This document shows, in pieces, positions 23,251 to 33,057 of a DNA stretch of 64,000 bases (position 1 is its first letter; the number at the start of each line of letters is the position of its first letter). This DNA is from a virus. A program made the position numbers and the translations under genes. The DNA lies in the IMG/VR virus record IMGVR_UViG_3300036985_002657, positions 1 through 64,000 of that record; one strand, 5' to 3'. A model generated the notes under the pieces. It saw only the letters and a program-made list of their open reading frames with translations, was not told the DNA's origin and made no database searches.

Positions 23251-24057
23251 CTACGGGCGGCCAAGTCCGTTGAAGTAGACATCGGCGGTGTCCACCGCCG
23301 GAACACGAACACAGCGCCCGACGATGCGGTTGTTCGTGCCTGTCACGCGCGCAAACACCCCAGCGTCGGAGATATAGATCAAGTCGTTCAGCGTCGCACC
23401 GACAACGGCCTGATCGAACACGAGTCCGAACGCGCGGAAGTAGCAGAGCTTCCCGGCCGTGAGCGTGCCGCCATCCACGGCAGCGAGTAGCGCAAAGCAG
23501 TCTGTCGTCGTCACGTCGACTGACGTGGCGGCGAACAGGTAGAGCTCCGGCAACTGCTCCTCGCCAGGCAACCCTACTTTGATCGACACGATGGCAGAGA
23601 CACGGTGCACTGCGCCGACAGCGGAGTTCGCGTGAAGAACCCCGACGATCACGCCAGGGTCCGCGCGCCAGGCGTCGAGTGCGCGAAGCTGCCCGTTGAT
23701 CGCGGGCTCTGCCCAGCCTGCGATGCCTGCCTCGTCCGACTCACCCGCAGCCGGTACACGCTGGCGAGTCTTCAACTGCCGGATGCCGACTACGGTCTGG
23801 TCCCGCTGCTCGCTCGGAAGGCTCTGGTTGACGATCAACTGAAGCAGATACGTCCCCTCCTTGCGGGGCGTGAGCGTCGGGTTCTGAATCGCCACGTTCG
23901 ACAGAGCATCGCCGACACCCGGCGGCTGGCTGAGAATCGTCCACAGATATGTTACCTCCCCACCCGTGTTTGCGTTGTCGAGTTGAACTAGCGTGTTGAT
24001 CGGCAGGTCCGTATTCGGACCTGCGACCGTGTTGATCTTGATGAGTGCCTGCGTCAT
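23251..24057 (-). CDS. Tail protein with Ig/PKD-like N-terminal domain
   Basis: A 268-residue protein. Residues 1-95 look like a PKD/Ig-like beta domain (NTLVQLDNANTGGEVTYLW, then GTYLLQLIVNQ), the remainder is beta-rich and repetitive (LYLFAATSVDVTTTDCFALL). It lies at the distal end of the baseplate/fibre block and probably forms part of a tail fibre or its attachment. No enzymatic motif. Confidence 0.6.
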   Translation of the reverse strand: MTQALIKINTVAGPNTDLPINTLVQLDNANTGGEVTYLWTILSQPPGVGDALSNVAIQNPTLTPRKEGTYLLQLIVNQSLPSEQRDQTVVGIRQLKTRQRVPAAGESDEAGIAGWAEPAINGQLRALDAWRADPGVIVGVLHANSAVGAVHRVSAIVSIKVGLPGEEQLPELYLFAATSVDVTTTDCFALLAAVDGGTLTAGKLCYFRAFGLVFDQAVVGATLNDLIYISDAGVFARVTGTNNRIVGRCVRVPAVDTADVYFNGLGRP

Positions 24058-24060
24058 GGC

Positions 24061-25497
24061 TCAGTACCAGAACTTCGAGAGCTTGAGCGTGCAGGTCGAC
24101 GCGGCGTTCGGGATATTCAAGTCCACACCGAGCGTGAAGCTGCTGGACCCGTTCACTTTCGCGGACACGTCGAGGTCGAAGAACTGCGGTGACGCGACAT
24201 CGTCATCGACGTTCGCATACCCCTCATGAATCGCCAGCGACCCGATCGGTGAGGCGGCGACAGATACCGGCGTGAACCCGGCGGCGGCTCCTACCCAGTA
24301 CCCGTTGACTCTGTAGCGAGCGACGTTCGCAGGCAGGTTCGCGGGCGTGAGATTGTTCGCGCCCAGCACGGGCGGCGCGAGTGATGCGATCTGCACTGCG
24401 TTCGCGGTGCCGCCCAGATAGTCGAACTGCCGCAGATCGGCCGACTGCATAGGCACCCAGCCGGTGTTTGCTGCGTTGCGACGAATCGCCCCAATGAAAT
24501 ACGCGGTATCGGAGGCGGCGTCGGTGACGCCGTATGGCGACGGCAGTTGGATCGCGGCACCGTTTCGTCTCGCGTTTGACGATGGCGTGACGCTCGAGAG
24601 AACGAGTACACCCTCGACGGCGATCTGCGTGTCCATCTTGCGCACGGTATGCGATCCAGCCCACGGAGCCAGATACAGGTAATACCAAGTGCTCGCAGCG
24701 ATCGCCGTCGTGGGCGACAAGTAGGATGCGTTACTCGGGTCAATGGCGACCTGCGTCTGGATGACGCGGTGCCCGTACATCCCGTCGATGTCAGCGTCGA
24801 GCGTGACGACAGTAGGCGCTGCTGCCGTGACGATGAGCCGCCCACCGTTGACCTTCGGCGCGATGGTAGAGGGCGCGTCGAACGGCCCCTGCATCGGGCG
24901 GGCGTCCACGATGTCGGTGGCGACGAGTGCGCCGCCGCCTGCCGCGCGCCGGATCGCGCAGATCGGAACCCAGTTACCCCCGCTCGGTGCGGGCGCGTGC
25001 GCGGTCACAGTCGTCACGCACTGAAACACAAGCTGGCGCTCGACCTGCTTCGGCAGCGCCGTCGGCACGAAGTTGCCGGTCAGCGAGTTCAGAACATCAC
25101 GGCTCTCTGTCGTCGTTGTGACTTCGACCATCTGCGCTTCGATCAGAAAGATGCTGTCCACACCAGGCGTGGCGAGCGTCATCGTGTACGGCGCGCGAAG
25201 CACACCGATCCGGTAACTCGAGTCCAGCGCACCCGGCGCAGGCGCGAGAGTCGCGGAACTCTGAAGCAGCGCGCCCGCAGCGATGACGATGTTCGTCCCG
25301 CTGGGCGTGACCGTCAGCCCGCCGAGGACGCAGTTTCGTGGCGTGACTGCGAGCCCCGGTACACCGAGCAACTGCTGGATGCTGGCATAGTTGAGCAGGT
25401 CGAGCAGCGTGCGCGCCTGCATCGACTGAAGGTTGTTGAGGTCCGTCGAACTCGGGCGCTCGCGGACATTGATCGTGACGTGGTCTGCGCCTGACAT
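24061..25497 (-). CDS. Baseplate/tail-fibre structural protein
   Basis: A 478-residue beta-rich protein with little charge and no enzymatic motifs. The N-terminus (NVRERPSSTDLNNLQSMQAR) resembles baseplate-attached fibre adaptor proteins, and the rest contains repeated short strands (ASTWYYLYLAPW). It follows the second J-like baseplate protein and likely forms a fibre or adaptor. A GGAG-type ribosome site precedes the next gene. Assignment by position and composition. Confidence 0.6.
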   Translation of the reverse strand: MSGADHVTINVRERPSSTDLNNLQSMQARTLLDLLNYASIQQLLGVPGLAVTPRNCVLGGLTVTPSGTNIVIAAGALLQSSATLAPAPGALDSSYRIGVLRAPYTMTLATPGVDSIFLIEAQMVEVTTTTESRDVLNSLTGNFVPTALPKQVERQLVFQCVTTVTAHAPAPSGGNWVPICAIRRAAGGGALVATDIVDARPMQGPFDAPSTIAPKVNGGRLIVTAAAPTVVTLDADIDGMYGHRVIQTQVAIDPSNASYLSPTTAIAASTWYYLYLAPWAGSHTVRKMDTQIAVEGVLVLSSVTPSSNARRNGAAIQLPSPYGVTDAASDTAYFIGAIRRNAANTGWVPMQSADLRQFDYLGGTANAVQIASLAPPVLGANNLTPANLPANVARYRVNGYWVGAAAGFTPVSVAASPIGSLAIHEGYANVDDDVASPQFFDLDVSAKVNGSSSFTLGVDLNIPNAASTCTLKLSKFWY

Positions 25498-25506
25498 GAG
25501 AGCTCC

Positions 25507-26796
25507 TTACGGTCGGATCGTTTCGATGATGGCGGCTACGCCGATCGGCTTGATAGCTTGCAGGTCACTCCACAGCGCAGCATAGATCGCGGCGCGTGCG
25601 AAGTCCCAACCATCGTAGCAGGCAGGGTAGACCAGTGCGGCAGGGTCCGTCGAGGCACCGTCGTATGCGGGCGTCCCGCGTTGCTTGCCGGTGCTGGGAT
25701 CGCGGAAGTCAGACGGCCCACTGCCGGGGTCGTCGTAGGCGAACCCAACATCGAGGATCGTGAAGTCCTGCGGCACGATGACGAAGAACGCACCGCGATA
25801 CTCGACCTCGTCGAGATAGCGATTGCGGAACGGAGCGGGGTCGCGCGGGTCGTCGTAGACAAACACGCCCTGATCGTAGAGCGGATTCGCGGGCGGCACC
25901 GGCTGGTAGCTGATCGTGCCGATGTTAGGACTCGGCGCGTCGTAGCACTCCTGATAGCGGTGCTCCCAGACTTCGATGATGTCGAACGGGATGCCTGCGG
26001 GGGCGAGCCTGCGCTCAACGCCTCGGCGGATCGCGTCAGGACTGACCACGTCAGGCAGACTGCGCACGCGAACGCGCAACTGATCATCCGACTCTCCCGC
26101 TGCGCGAGCGACTTCGCGGTTCGCGCCGAGCCCGTCTAGGTCTGCGCTCTTGCCGAGGATCGTCGGAAACGAAATCTGCGCGACAGTGATGCTCGCGTCG
26201 CCGTAGACTGGATCGAGAATATATGTCTCGACGCTGTCGATCTCGCCCGTGAGCGTGATACCGCTCGAGGTAACAACCTCGCCCTGGACGTTGAACTCCC
26301 AGCCGGTTGCCTCGGCTTCGACAAGCCCGTTGACAGACAGCGCGACGTTGCTCAGGTACACGTCCTCGAGTAGCGCGAAGCGCCGGTTGTGGCGGCTGGC
26401 CTTGACGACAGTGCCCGCTTTGATCGTCACCGCCCCGCCCGCGACAGTCGGCCTCGAGAACTGAACAGGGATGATCGTTCGCGCGCCGCCTGTGGCGAAG
26501 ACGACGAACGAACTACACTCGAGCCTCCCGACTGCGGACGACAGGCGCGCGCCGAGCGCAGAGAACATCTGAAGGATCTCATACCCGGCGTTCTCCGACA
26601 GCTTCATCGGGGCCAGATAGTCGTACGGCAGCAGTCGATCGCACAGGTCGAGAAAGTGCTGCTGGTCGTACACGACGGCGTTACACGCCAACGCCGCGCC
26701 GCTGATCACGCCGAGTGTCGACGGGAACGCGGGCAGCATCCCGACTCCGCTGGTCGGTGCGCCGTACAGAAGTGTGAAGCTCAGCGAGACGGGCAT
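25507..26796 (-). CDS. Second baseplate J-like protein
   Basis: A 429-residue protein with the central plan of baseplate J/gp6 proteins: a beta domain around GTVVKASRHNRRFALLEDVYL and a later REVARAAGESDDQLRVRVR/SPDAIRRGVERRL, equivalent to the conserved region of J. The N-terminus and the aromatic C-terminus differ from the other J-like protein at 28281-29480. Two J-family proteins in one baseplate are unusual but known; this one may form a peripheral wedge or fibre-attachment element. Confidence 0.65.
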   Translation of the reverse strand: MPVSLSFTLLYGAPTSGVGMLPAFPSTLGVISGAALACNAVVYDQQHFLDLCDRLLPYDYLAPMKLSENAGYEILQMFSALGARLSSAVGRLECSSFVVFATGGARTIIPVQFSRPTVAGGAVTIKAGTVVKASRHNRRFALLEDVYLSNVALSVNGLVEAEATGWEFNVQGEVVTSSGITLTGEIDSVETYILDPVYGDASITVAQISFPTILGKSADLDGLGANREVARAAGESDDQLRVRVRSLPDVVSPDAIRRGVERRLAPAGIPFDIIEVWEHRYQECYDAPSPNIGTISYQPVPPANPLYDQGVFVYDDPRDPAPFRNRYLDEVEYRGAFFVIVPQDFTILDVGFAYDDPGSGPSDFRDPSTGKQRGTPAYDGASTDPAALVYPACYDGWDFARAAIYAALWSDLQAIKPIGVAAIIETIRP

Positions 26797-26805
26797 CTCA
26801 GTTCC

Positions 26806-27249
26806 TTACGGCGGTGGGATCGGATCGCCGCCACCACCGAGGGCTGCGAGTTCGTTGCCGGTCGTACTGAAGGCATAAGCGCGGAGCATCGGCGCGTCGG
26901 GCCAGACAGGGACACGGAGCACGGAGTACCGATACCCGCTCGTGATCGCGCTGCGTGTGCTGCTCTTTTCGTAGGCGACGGTGAACGCACTGCCGTCGTG
27001 AACAAGCTCAGTGAAACCAAGCCCTGCGAACTCCACACAGACGAGCGTGCGCAGATCGCCGAACAGCACGTCGAAGATGACAGGCGTCGTCGGGAGAACG
27101 GTCTGCTCGAGCGGGCCGACCAGTGTGAAGCTCGGAGTGATCACGACAGGCACGTTGTTCGTGTAGGCATCGAAGTAGTACGCGAGCGCCGAGGGCAGCA
27201 CCTCGGAGCCCAGGTCATTCGTCTGCACGACTGCGCCGATGTCAGCCAT
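26806..27249 (-). CDS. Tail protein of unknown function
   Basis: A 147-residue beta-rich protein (NNVPVVITPSFTLVGPLEQ; YRYSVLRVPVWPD) lying between two tail genes in the baseplate/fibre block, with short spacers. It ends in a Gly/Pro-rich tail (ALGGGGDPIPPP). Probably a small baseplate or fibre component. No recognised family. Confidence 0.6.
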   Translation of the reverse strand: MADIGAVVQTNDLGSEVLPSALAYYFDAYTNNVPVVITPSFTLVGPLEQTVLPTTPVIFDVLFGDLRTLVCVEFAGLGFTELVHDGSAFTVAYEKSSTRSAITSGYRYSVLRVPVWPDAPMLRAYAFSTTGNELAALGGGGDPIPPP

Positions 27250-27252
27250 CGA

Positions 27253-28281
27253 TCAACCGTGCGGCGAGGCAGTAGCCCCGTCCCAGAAGACGATCGACTG
27301 GTTGCCGCTGGCGAACTTCGCAAACGTCAGCGCAGAGAAGGTGCTGTACTGCGCGTGGGTCGTCATGCTGTAGCGGAACGACCGAGTCCAGCCCTTGCGC
27401 TCTTGATGCGCCGTCTCCTCTTTGATGATCAAGATGCGGTCAAGAAAGTATTTCGTCCCGGCCGAGTAACGGTCGAGCGCGATGGTATTTATGATCGACC
27501 CGGCGGTAGCGTACACGCTAATCGACCCAGAGCCGAACTGACTCCACGCGCCGTCCGCGCGGTATCCCCACCACGGGCCGCTCGTCCCGGTCGCCGAGTC
27601 CGTCTGCCATTCAGGAGCGAAGTCATACGACCCATAACTCCCGGTCGCGGAGGTCGCGCACTGGAACGCATACGGCTCTGGGTCCACGCCCTGCGTGGTG
27701 CAGTAGGGGTCGAGGATGGCGCACTTGAGCGAGTGCGCCCAAGTGTTCGCGCTGTAGGCGGGGCTGCTGCCGAAGATGAAAAACGATCCGCCGTCAGAGC
27801 CAGCTACGTCCTTGACTCCGATCTGAAGCACCCCAATCGTCTGTCCCGCGCCGCCCATCCAGGCTGCCCAAGCCGCCCCACTTCCGCGCAGGTAGCCTGC
27901 GGTCGCAGGGATAGTGCCGGGGTTCGTCGCGGTCATACCCGCGCTCAGCGCGAACTGGTCCGTGCTCTTGGCGATGATGATCTTACCGTTCCAGTTATCT
28001 GTGGTCTGACGCCACAGCACTATCTCAAACCCTAGCGTCGGGTTCCGCAGGCAGCACCATGCGCTCGGGGCCGCCGCCCCTCCCACCGGGTTCAGGCTTG
28101 TCCAGTAGTCCGTGCCCGATCCCGGCGTGATCGAGCCGACAGACGACCCGGCAAAGCTGACTCCGTCGCCGCACGCTTTGAGCTCGTAACCCGCGGCCAT
28201 CAGCTCCGTGCCGAGCTTCCAGATGGCCCACCAGGCATGGGTCTGGGCTGGCGCATAGTTCGTTAGGAATCGATCAGCCAT
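27253..28281 (-). CDS. Tail protein rich in aromatic residues
   Basis: A 342-residue protein, rich in Trp, Tyr, Ser and Gly (AWWAIWKLGTELMAAGYEL; WWGYRADGAWSQFG). Composition and location next to the first J-like gene suggest a surface-exposed tail or adhesion protein. The start overlaps the stop of the J-like gene by one base. Family not recognised. Confidence 0.6.
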   Translation of the reverse strand: MADRFLTNYAPAQTHAWWAIWKLGTELMAAGYELKACGDGVSFAGSSVGSITPGSGTDYWTSLNPVGGAAAPSAWCCLRNPTLGFEIVLWRQTTDNWNGKIIIAKSTDQFALSAGMTATNPGTIPATAGYLRGSGAAWAAWMGGAGQTIGVLQIGVKDVAGSDGGSFFIFGSSPAYSANTWAHSLKCAILDPYCTTQGVDPEPYAFQCATSATGSYGSYDFAPEWQTDSATGTSGPWWGYRADGAWSQFGSGSISVYATAGSIINTIALDRYSAGTKYFLDRILIIKEETAHQERKGWTRSFRYSMTTHAQYSTFSALTFAKFASGNQSIVFWDGATASPHG

Positions 28282-29480
28282 CAGACACCATCCGGGTTCG
28301 CGGAGCCTTGGAGCGCGCGGTCAGGCTGCATGGTAGACGCGACAACCATCCCGAGCGAGGTGCGCAGAACTTGCAGCGTCTCGGCCAGGACATCGCCGGG
28401 CGGCGAGAGCACTTCCCCGCCTCCGACGATCAGGCCAGGCACGACCTGCAATCCAGCGATGATCGCCGCCGTCGTAAGAGCTTCGCCAGGCGACAGCGCG
28501 TTGACAATCTGCACGACGCGGCTGCGCGCCTGAAGTGCGACCGAGTCCGCGTCGACTCCGGCTTGGAACGACAGGCCGAGGATCACAGGCTGCATCACAA
28601 CCTGCGCAACCATCACGTCGATATAGATCCCGATCGGGCGCGTGTCGCTAAGATTGCTGAACACCTGCGCCGCGAGAAGCTGACTCTGCGCCTGATAGGT
28701 GGCAGGCGTCGGCGTGACGTTCACCAGATCGCTCGTGAACGGATCGGAGATCACAAGCTGCGCCGCCTTCACAGGCCGCCCAAAGGCATCGACATACTCG
28801 AAGGTCTGCGCAGACTGGACACCGTTGGACTCGAGCGCAGCCGAGCGAACTGCCGCCGCCGTCCCACGCCGCACCGACCCGAAGAACAGCCGAGCGCGCG
28901 CACGATAGTTGTCGTCGCCCTCCTCATCTGCGCCGCCCGCAGTCGCCGTGAGATTCGTCACAGTGAGATCGGCAGGAGCGCCCGTGATGGTGTCGCGCAG
29001 TGACGTGATCGTGCCGATGGCGGCTTGCTGGCTCGCGCCCGCGAGTACCGACTGCACGGCAGCGTAAACCGGGCCGGTCGCGCCATAGGCAAACGTGGCG
29101 GATTGCGTGGTGACGAACTGCTTTCCATCCGGCGTCGAGAGCTTGGCTCCCTTCGGGATAGCGAACGCTGCGGCTGCGGGCACGGTTGTTCGGAACGCCA
29201 CTGATCCGAACGAAGGCGACGCAGACTTGCGCGGCATATTGAGCCGGTCGAACACGAGCCGGTCGAGCTGATCTCCTCGAGCGGAGTCGAGGAACAGCCC
29301 CGCTGCTACGCGCGTGAGTTGCCCCGTGACCTCGTCAGCCATCGCCGCGCCCGCAGCGACCATCACGTTCGCGTCGCTGCCTGGGCGCTCGATCACCTCG
29401 AGAGTCAGGCGCGAGTTCCTGGCGAGGATCTCATCGCGTGCGATCCGAAAGAAGTCTTGGAACGTCGGAAGATCAGCCAC
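28281..29480 (-). CDS. Baseplate J-like protein
   Basis: A 399-residue wedge protein of the phage P2 J / T4 gp6 family. It has the typical N-terminal helices (FQDFFRIARDEILARNSR), GDQLDRLVFDRL, a beta domain (AIPKGAKLSTPDGKQFVT), TAGGADEEGDDNYRARARLF and the later region with EYVDAFGRPVKAAQLVI. It would link the baseplate wedge to the sheath end. The gp25-like gene lies directly upstream in transcription, as in many contractile phages. Confidence 0.85.
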   Translation of the reverse strand: MADLPTFQDFFRIARDEILARNSRLTLEVIERPGSDANVMVAAGAAMADEVTGQLTRVAAGLFLDSARGDQLDRLVFDRLNMPRKSASPSFGSVAFRTTVPAAAAFAIPKGAKLSTPDGKQFVTTQSATFAYGATGPVYAAVQSVLAGASQQAAIGTITSLRDTITGAPADLTVTNLTATAGGADEEGDDNYRARARLFFGSVRRGTAAAVRSAALESNGVQSAQTFEYVDAFGRPVKAAQLVISDPFTSDLVNVTPTPATYQAQSQLLAAQVFSNLSDTRPIGIYIDVMVAQVVMQPVILGLSFQAGVDADSVALQARSRVVQIVNALSPGEALTTAAIIAGLQVVPGLIVGGGEVLSPPGDVLAETLQVLRTSLGMVVASTMQPDRALQGSANPDGV

Positions 29481-29487
29481 GAGAACC

Positions 29488-30270
29488 TCAGAGATTGACG
29501 AGCGTTGTCGGGAGCTCGAAGCTCACAGTCACAGCCGCTTGTGTCTTCGTCAGGATTGCGCGAACGGTAACAGTTAGCACGCCGCTCGTCGCCATCGCGA
29601 TGCCGACGGTTGCGGAATCGACTTCCGGCTCGTTGAGTGTCTGCATCTGGATCTCGGTTCGCAGCTTGACGAGATCAGGAGTTCGCATCGGCTCTTTGAG
29701 CTTGAGCCCGATGCCGTAGTTCGGCAGGTGAAAGAACTCCCCACGCGCGCTCATCAGTCGCCGGAAGATCAGCTTGCGCAGAAGGTCCGCGCCGCTGACT
29801 TCCTCGTAGTCGCCACTGCTCCCGACGTGGATCGTTCCGGCTGCCGCCGTCTCGTTGCCGAACGGCGGATTGCTGATGTCGATCGTCTGCGCGCTCTGCT
29901 GCGGTGTCTGGTAGAACACACCCGAGAAGGTGGCGCTGACTGGTAGGCTGATCAGCCTGCCGTCGAGTGCGCGGAGGAACGGCGCGGAGACTGTGAGCGT
30001 CTCGGGGTACGCGGGCAGCTTGCTCATCAGGAACAGTTCGACCTCGTCACCGAGGCTGACAACCATCGCCGCTTCGACGAGCACGGTTGACCCGTCCGCG
30101 CGAGTGACCGTCCACGTCGTCGGATCTTGCGCTATCGCCAGAGCGACTGACCGCGACAGCACGACACGCACACCGCGCGCGCTGGTGGCGTAGGCGCGCG
30201 TCATCGAGAGCTCGGCAGGGACACTGAACCCCCACGCGCTCGAGCCCCACGCTCCGGTTCCCCAGCCCAT
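29488..30270 (-). CDS. Baseplate wedge protein with gp25/W-like C-terminus
   Basis: A 260-residue protein. The last 125 residues match the gp25/W family: ADLLRKLIFRRLMSARGEFF, NYGIGLKLKEPMRTPD, then EIQMQTLNEPEVDSATV. The first 130 residues are an extra beta-rich domain (RVVLSRSVALAIAQDPTTW), so the protein is about twice the usual length for this family. Gp25 nucleates sheath assembly at the baseplate. It lies directly before the J-like gene. Confidence 0.8.
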   Translation of the reverse strand: MGWGTGAWGSSAWGFSVPAELSMTRAYATSARGVRVVLSRSVALAIAQDPTTWTVTRADGSTVLVEAAMVVSLGDEVELFLMSKLPAYPETLTVSAPFLRALDGRLISLPVSATFSGVFYQTPQQSAQTIDISNPPFGNETAAAGTIHVGSSGDYEEVSGADLLRKLIFRRLMSARGEFFHLPNYGIGLKLKEPMRTPDLVKLRTEIQMQTLNEPEVDSATVGIAMATSGVLTVTVRAILTKTQAAVTVSFELPTTLVNL

Positions 30271-30509
30271 CAGACGATGACTCCGATGCCTGCGCCCGGT
30301 CCCGAGACACCGATGCCGGGCGAGACAAGCGACACACTGGCGACCGTGACCGTGACCTGCGCGGTTAGCGTGATATGCGCGACGATCGCGTTCCCGATTG
30401 CGTGCCAGATCGCGGTACGCTGCTCTGGCGATGCAGCTTGTGAGCCTGCCACAGCAGAGTCGATCGCGGCGAGAATCTGCTCGCCGAGCAGGATACCATT
30501 CATCGCCAT
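30270..30509 (-). CDS. 79-residue baseplate-region protein, unknown
   Basis: A small protein starting at ATG 30509, overlapping the spike-like gene stop (TGATG), and ending at 30270, overlapping the gp25-like start. The first 50 residues are helical (ILAAIDSAVAGSQ) and the last 30 are beta/Gly-rich (SPGIGVSGPGAGIGV). Small proteins at this position in other phages can be spike tips or hub components, but I see no PAAR motif. Confidence 0.6.
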   Translation of the reverse strand: MAMNGILLGEQILAAIDSAVAGSQAASPEQRTAIWHAIGNAIVAHITLTAQVTVTVASVSLVSPGIGVSGPGAGIGVIV

Positions 30510-31138
30510 CAGGTTTTCCTCGCCATCACTCGAGAGCTCGCGTTCCCGAGAGCTCCGTACGTCAGACCCGTAAATGGGTCGATTCCCTGCGCCACCACCA
30601 CACCGTCCATGAGCGGCTGCATCGTAGCACCGCTGCCGAGATAGACATTCCCTGCGCCAGCGATCTCGATGACGTAAGAGCCGTCGCCCTCCACCTTCAC
30701 GTCGACACCATCGCCACCGCCCGAGGTGCGCAGCTTGAACTTCTGCCCTGGCTTGACGCGCAGGATGCGATCGGCAGTCGGTGCTTCGGTGTCGGTGGCA
30801 GAGCGCATCTCGGCGTAGGGCTTGTCGCCCGCGTTCCACGCACGACTCACAACCCAAGGACCGCCAGCGGCGTCCCCGTCAGGCACAGCGACAAGCACGG
30901 TATCGTTGAGCTCGAGCCCACACCAGTCGCCGAACTCCGCACCCGCGTAGTTGGACCCGATGAGACACGTCTCGGTGACGCCTGAAGGCTGGAACGTCAC
31001 GTCAGCGAACGCCCCGTGCGCCTCATCGAACCCGAGTTCCGTGACGACTGCGAGCGTGAGCCACACGCGCGGGTCGATGCCGGGGCGCGAGACTGCGCTC
31101 GAGAGTGCGCCCACGTCTGTTGAACCACGCACGGACAT
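30509..31138 (-). CDS. Baseplate spike-like protein (gpV/gp45-like)
   Basis: A 209-residue protein with an OB-fold-like centre (GLELNDTVLVAVPDGDAAGG) and a beta-helix-like C-terminal part (KFKLRTSGGGDGVDVKVEGD), the plan of membrane-piercing spike proteins such as P2 gpV. It lies directly after the hub-like gene, where spike genes normally sit. ATG 31138 overlaps the hub stop (TGATG); the longer frame from 31216 is not needed. Confidence 0.65.
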   Translation of the reverse strand: MSVRGSTDVGALSSAVSRPGIDPRVWLTLAVVTELGFDEAHGAFADVTFQPSGVTETCLIGSNYAGAEFGDWCGLELNDTVLVAVPDGDAAGGPWVVSRAWNAGDKPYAEMRSATDTEAPTADRILRVKPGQKFKLRTSGGGDGVDVKVEGDGSYVIEIAGAGNVYLGSGATMQPLMDGVVVAQGIDPFTGLTYGALGNASSRVMARKT

Positions 31139-33057
31139 CAGCGGCTCCCTCGTCTCGGGCCGAACGGCCCACCTAGTATCCCGATCGCTGGCGGTGTGCG
31201 ATGCGCTGGTGCCCACTCCGTCTCTCCGGGCGAGAGCCGTACACCCGTGATCGAGATCGGTTCAAGCGCCTGCACAGTCCCGCCCGAGTAGACCGTCACG
31301 ACACGCCGCCGCCGTCGCGGGTTCGCACCCGACGTAGACGCCGCGCCTGTCGCCGTCGCAGCCTGCGGCGCAGTGCCGAAGATCGGGATAACGTAGTTCT
31401 GAAAGTCGAAGTCGATACCGATCCCGGCGTCACACGACCATGTAAACTTGACATTCTGCACACGGAAGAACGCAGGTATCTCTTGGATCGCGCCACGACT
31501 TGTCGCCACGATGACGCGCGCTAGATTCTCGTCGCCGATGCGCGCCGCGATCAAAGCAACCTGCTCCTCGAAGCCGTTGCGAAGATGGTCCGTCAACGCG
31601 GAGATCAGCGGCGTTTGGATCGTCATGTTCGTCGTGTCCACGAGGAACTCGACACCATCGCCGGGCTTGAGTCGAAGCAGATCGGGGTCGGTGTTATCTC
31701 CACCGAAGCTCGCCAGGTTCTTCGTGCTGCACTGGCCGCCGATCTCGCGGCGTGCAATCTCCTCGTATGCGCCATGCGCAAGTTCGGTGAGCCGCTCGAC
31801 ACTGTTCGTGCCGGGGAAGAACAGCGGCAGGATGCTCTCCTGCGTGTCGGGCTTCGTTGCCGATGCCGTCTGCCTGCGCGCAGCCGTGTCGTCTTTGGGC
31901 GGCCATCTCCCCTCGAGCATCCTGCGATCTCCGCGCGAGTCGGAGTTCGAGTCGATCGAACGCGCCACGACAGTCTGCGGCTTAGCAAGCCCGGCCATCT
32001 TTCGGTCGAAGCTGATCGACTTGACATCGCGCCCATACGCGAGCCGCCGATACGCGAGCGGCGGTGTGATCGGAGTGCCCGCCTCAACATCGTGCGCGCG
32101 AACAGCCCCACCCGCGAATGGTGCCGGGTTCATGGGATTGCCAGCGTCTTGCTGATCATAGATGGTGCGCTGCGGGCGAATCCGAAGATCGAGCCCCTGA
32201 AAGTACGGCACTGCTGCGACTAGGTAGCAGAGCCGAACGATCATATCCCAGAAGTTGACTGTGCCGCCTGCCGATGGCGGTGTCGCTCTCCCGCCCGTGC
32301 GCCGTCCTCGAGCGCCCTGTCGGTGGCGAGGAACCGTCGCCGTCGCGCCAACTGCCGGGATGATTCCGTTCGGCCACTCCGCAGGATTGACGCGGATCAC
32401 GAAATCGCTGAACAGCGGATTGACGGCGAGCAGCGTGCCGATGAGCGTGTCGATCGGGAGGCTCAAGTCCAAACCTTCCATGATGCTTGCGGCGAGCTTG
32501 GGATCGTTCGTCAACGGCGTGTCCAGTAGGATGCCGCGCATATCGCGGCCCTTGATCGACACGATAGAACTGCTGTCGTCGTGCTGGACGTTCCACTCAT
32601 CCACAGTGCCGACCATCAACAGCGTGTCGGGGTTCGGCTCGTTGTCCGCAGTGCGAGTCCGCAGGATCGAAGGACGCCAGCCGTCGACTGCTGGCCCAAC
32701 CATCCCTTCCGCGAAGTCATCATCGGAGATCGCCCCGAGGTGTACGTCCACGGCAGCGGCGCGAACGGTGCGTGGGTCGATCGGCAGATCACGGAAGGGC
32801 AGATCAAACGAGAACTGCCCCGCCTGTCTGTAGCCGGGCAGTTCGATGTTCGCCTTGATCGGAACTCGCCCGAGGATGAACGACGCAGTCGGATGCCCGG
32901 CAGCGTCATGCTGCGGTGCGATGAGCGGGACAGGCCCAACTGCCACGTCGGGCACACCCGTCGTGGGCAGCGGCGGGCCGAGCGTGCGAACGTGCAACGA
33001 CTCGTCGAACACGAGGCGTAGGTTCACCACGCAGGACGGGCGGTACGCGCCGCTCAT
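31138..33057 (-). CDS. Baseplate hub-like protein
   Basis: A 639-residue protein between the LysM-containing gp53-like protein and the spike-like protein, the usual site of the hub (T4 gp27/P2 gpD family). Regions such as VDEWNVQHDDSSSIVSIKGRD and LKPGDGVEFLVDTTN fit a hub barrel domain that binds short peptides of other baseplate parts. It contains basic Arg/Gly-rich linkers (RHRQGARGRRTGGR and RRRRRVVTVYSGG). Function is inferred mainly from order. Confidence 0.65.
   Translation of the reverse strand: MSGAYRPSCVVNLRLVFDESLHVRTLGPPLPTTGVPDVAVGPVPLIAPQHDAAGHPTASFILGRVPIKANIELPGYRQAGQFSFDLPFRDLPIDPRTVRAAAVDVHLGAISDDDFAEGMVGPAVDGWRPSILRTRTADNEPNPDTLLMVGTVDEWNVQHDDSSSIVSIKGRDMRGILLDTPLTNDPKLAASIMEGLDLSLPIDTLIGTLLAVNPLFSDFVIRVNPAEWPNGIIPAVGATATVPRHRQGARGRRTGGRATPPSAGGTVNFWDMIVRLCYLVAAVPYFQGLDLRIRPQRTIYDQQDAGNPMNPAPFAGGAVRAHDVEAGTPITPPLAYRRLAYGRDVKSISFDRKMAGLAKPQTVVARSIDSNSDSRGDRRMLEGRWPPKDDTAARRQTASATKPDTQESILPLFFPGTNSVERLTELAHGAYEEIARREIGGQCSTKNLASFGGDNTDPDLLRLKPGDGVEFLVDTTNMTIQTPLISALTDHLRNGFEEQVALIAARIGDENLARVIVATSRGAIQEIPAFFRVQNVKFTWSCDAGIGIDFDFQNYVIPIFGTAPQAATATGAASTSGANPRRRRRVVTVYSGGTVQALEPISITGVRLSPGETEWAPAHRTPPAIGILGGPFGPRRGSR

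Noticed and set aside
26389-28035. 548-residue plus-strand frame opposite tail genes
   Set aside because: Shadow frame crossing several well supported minus-strand genes.
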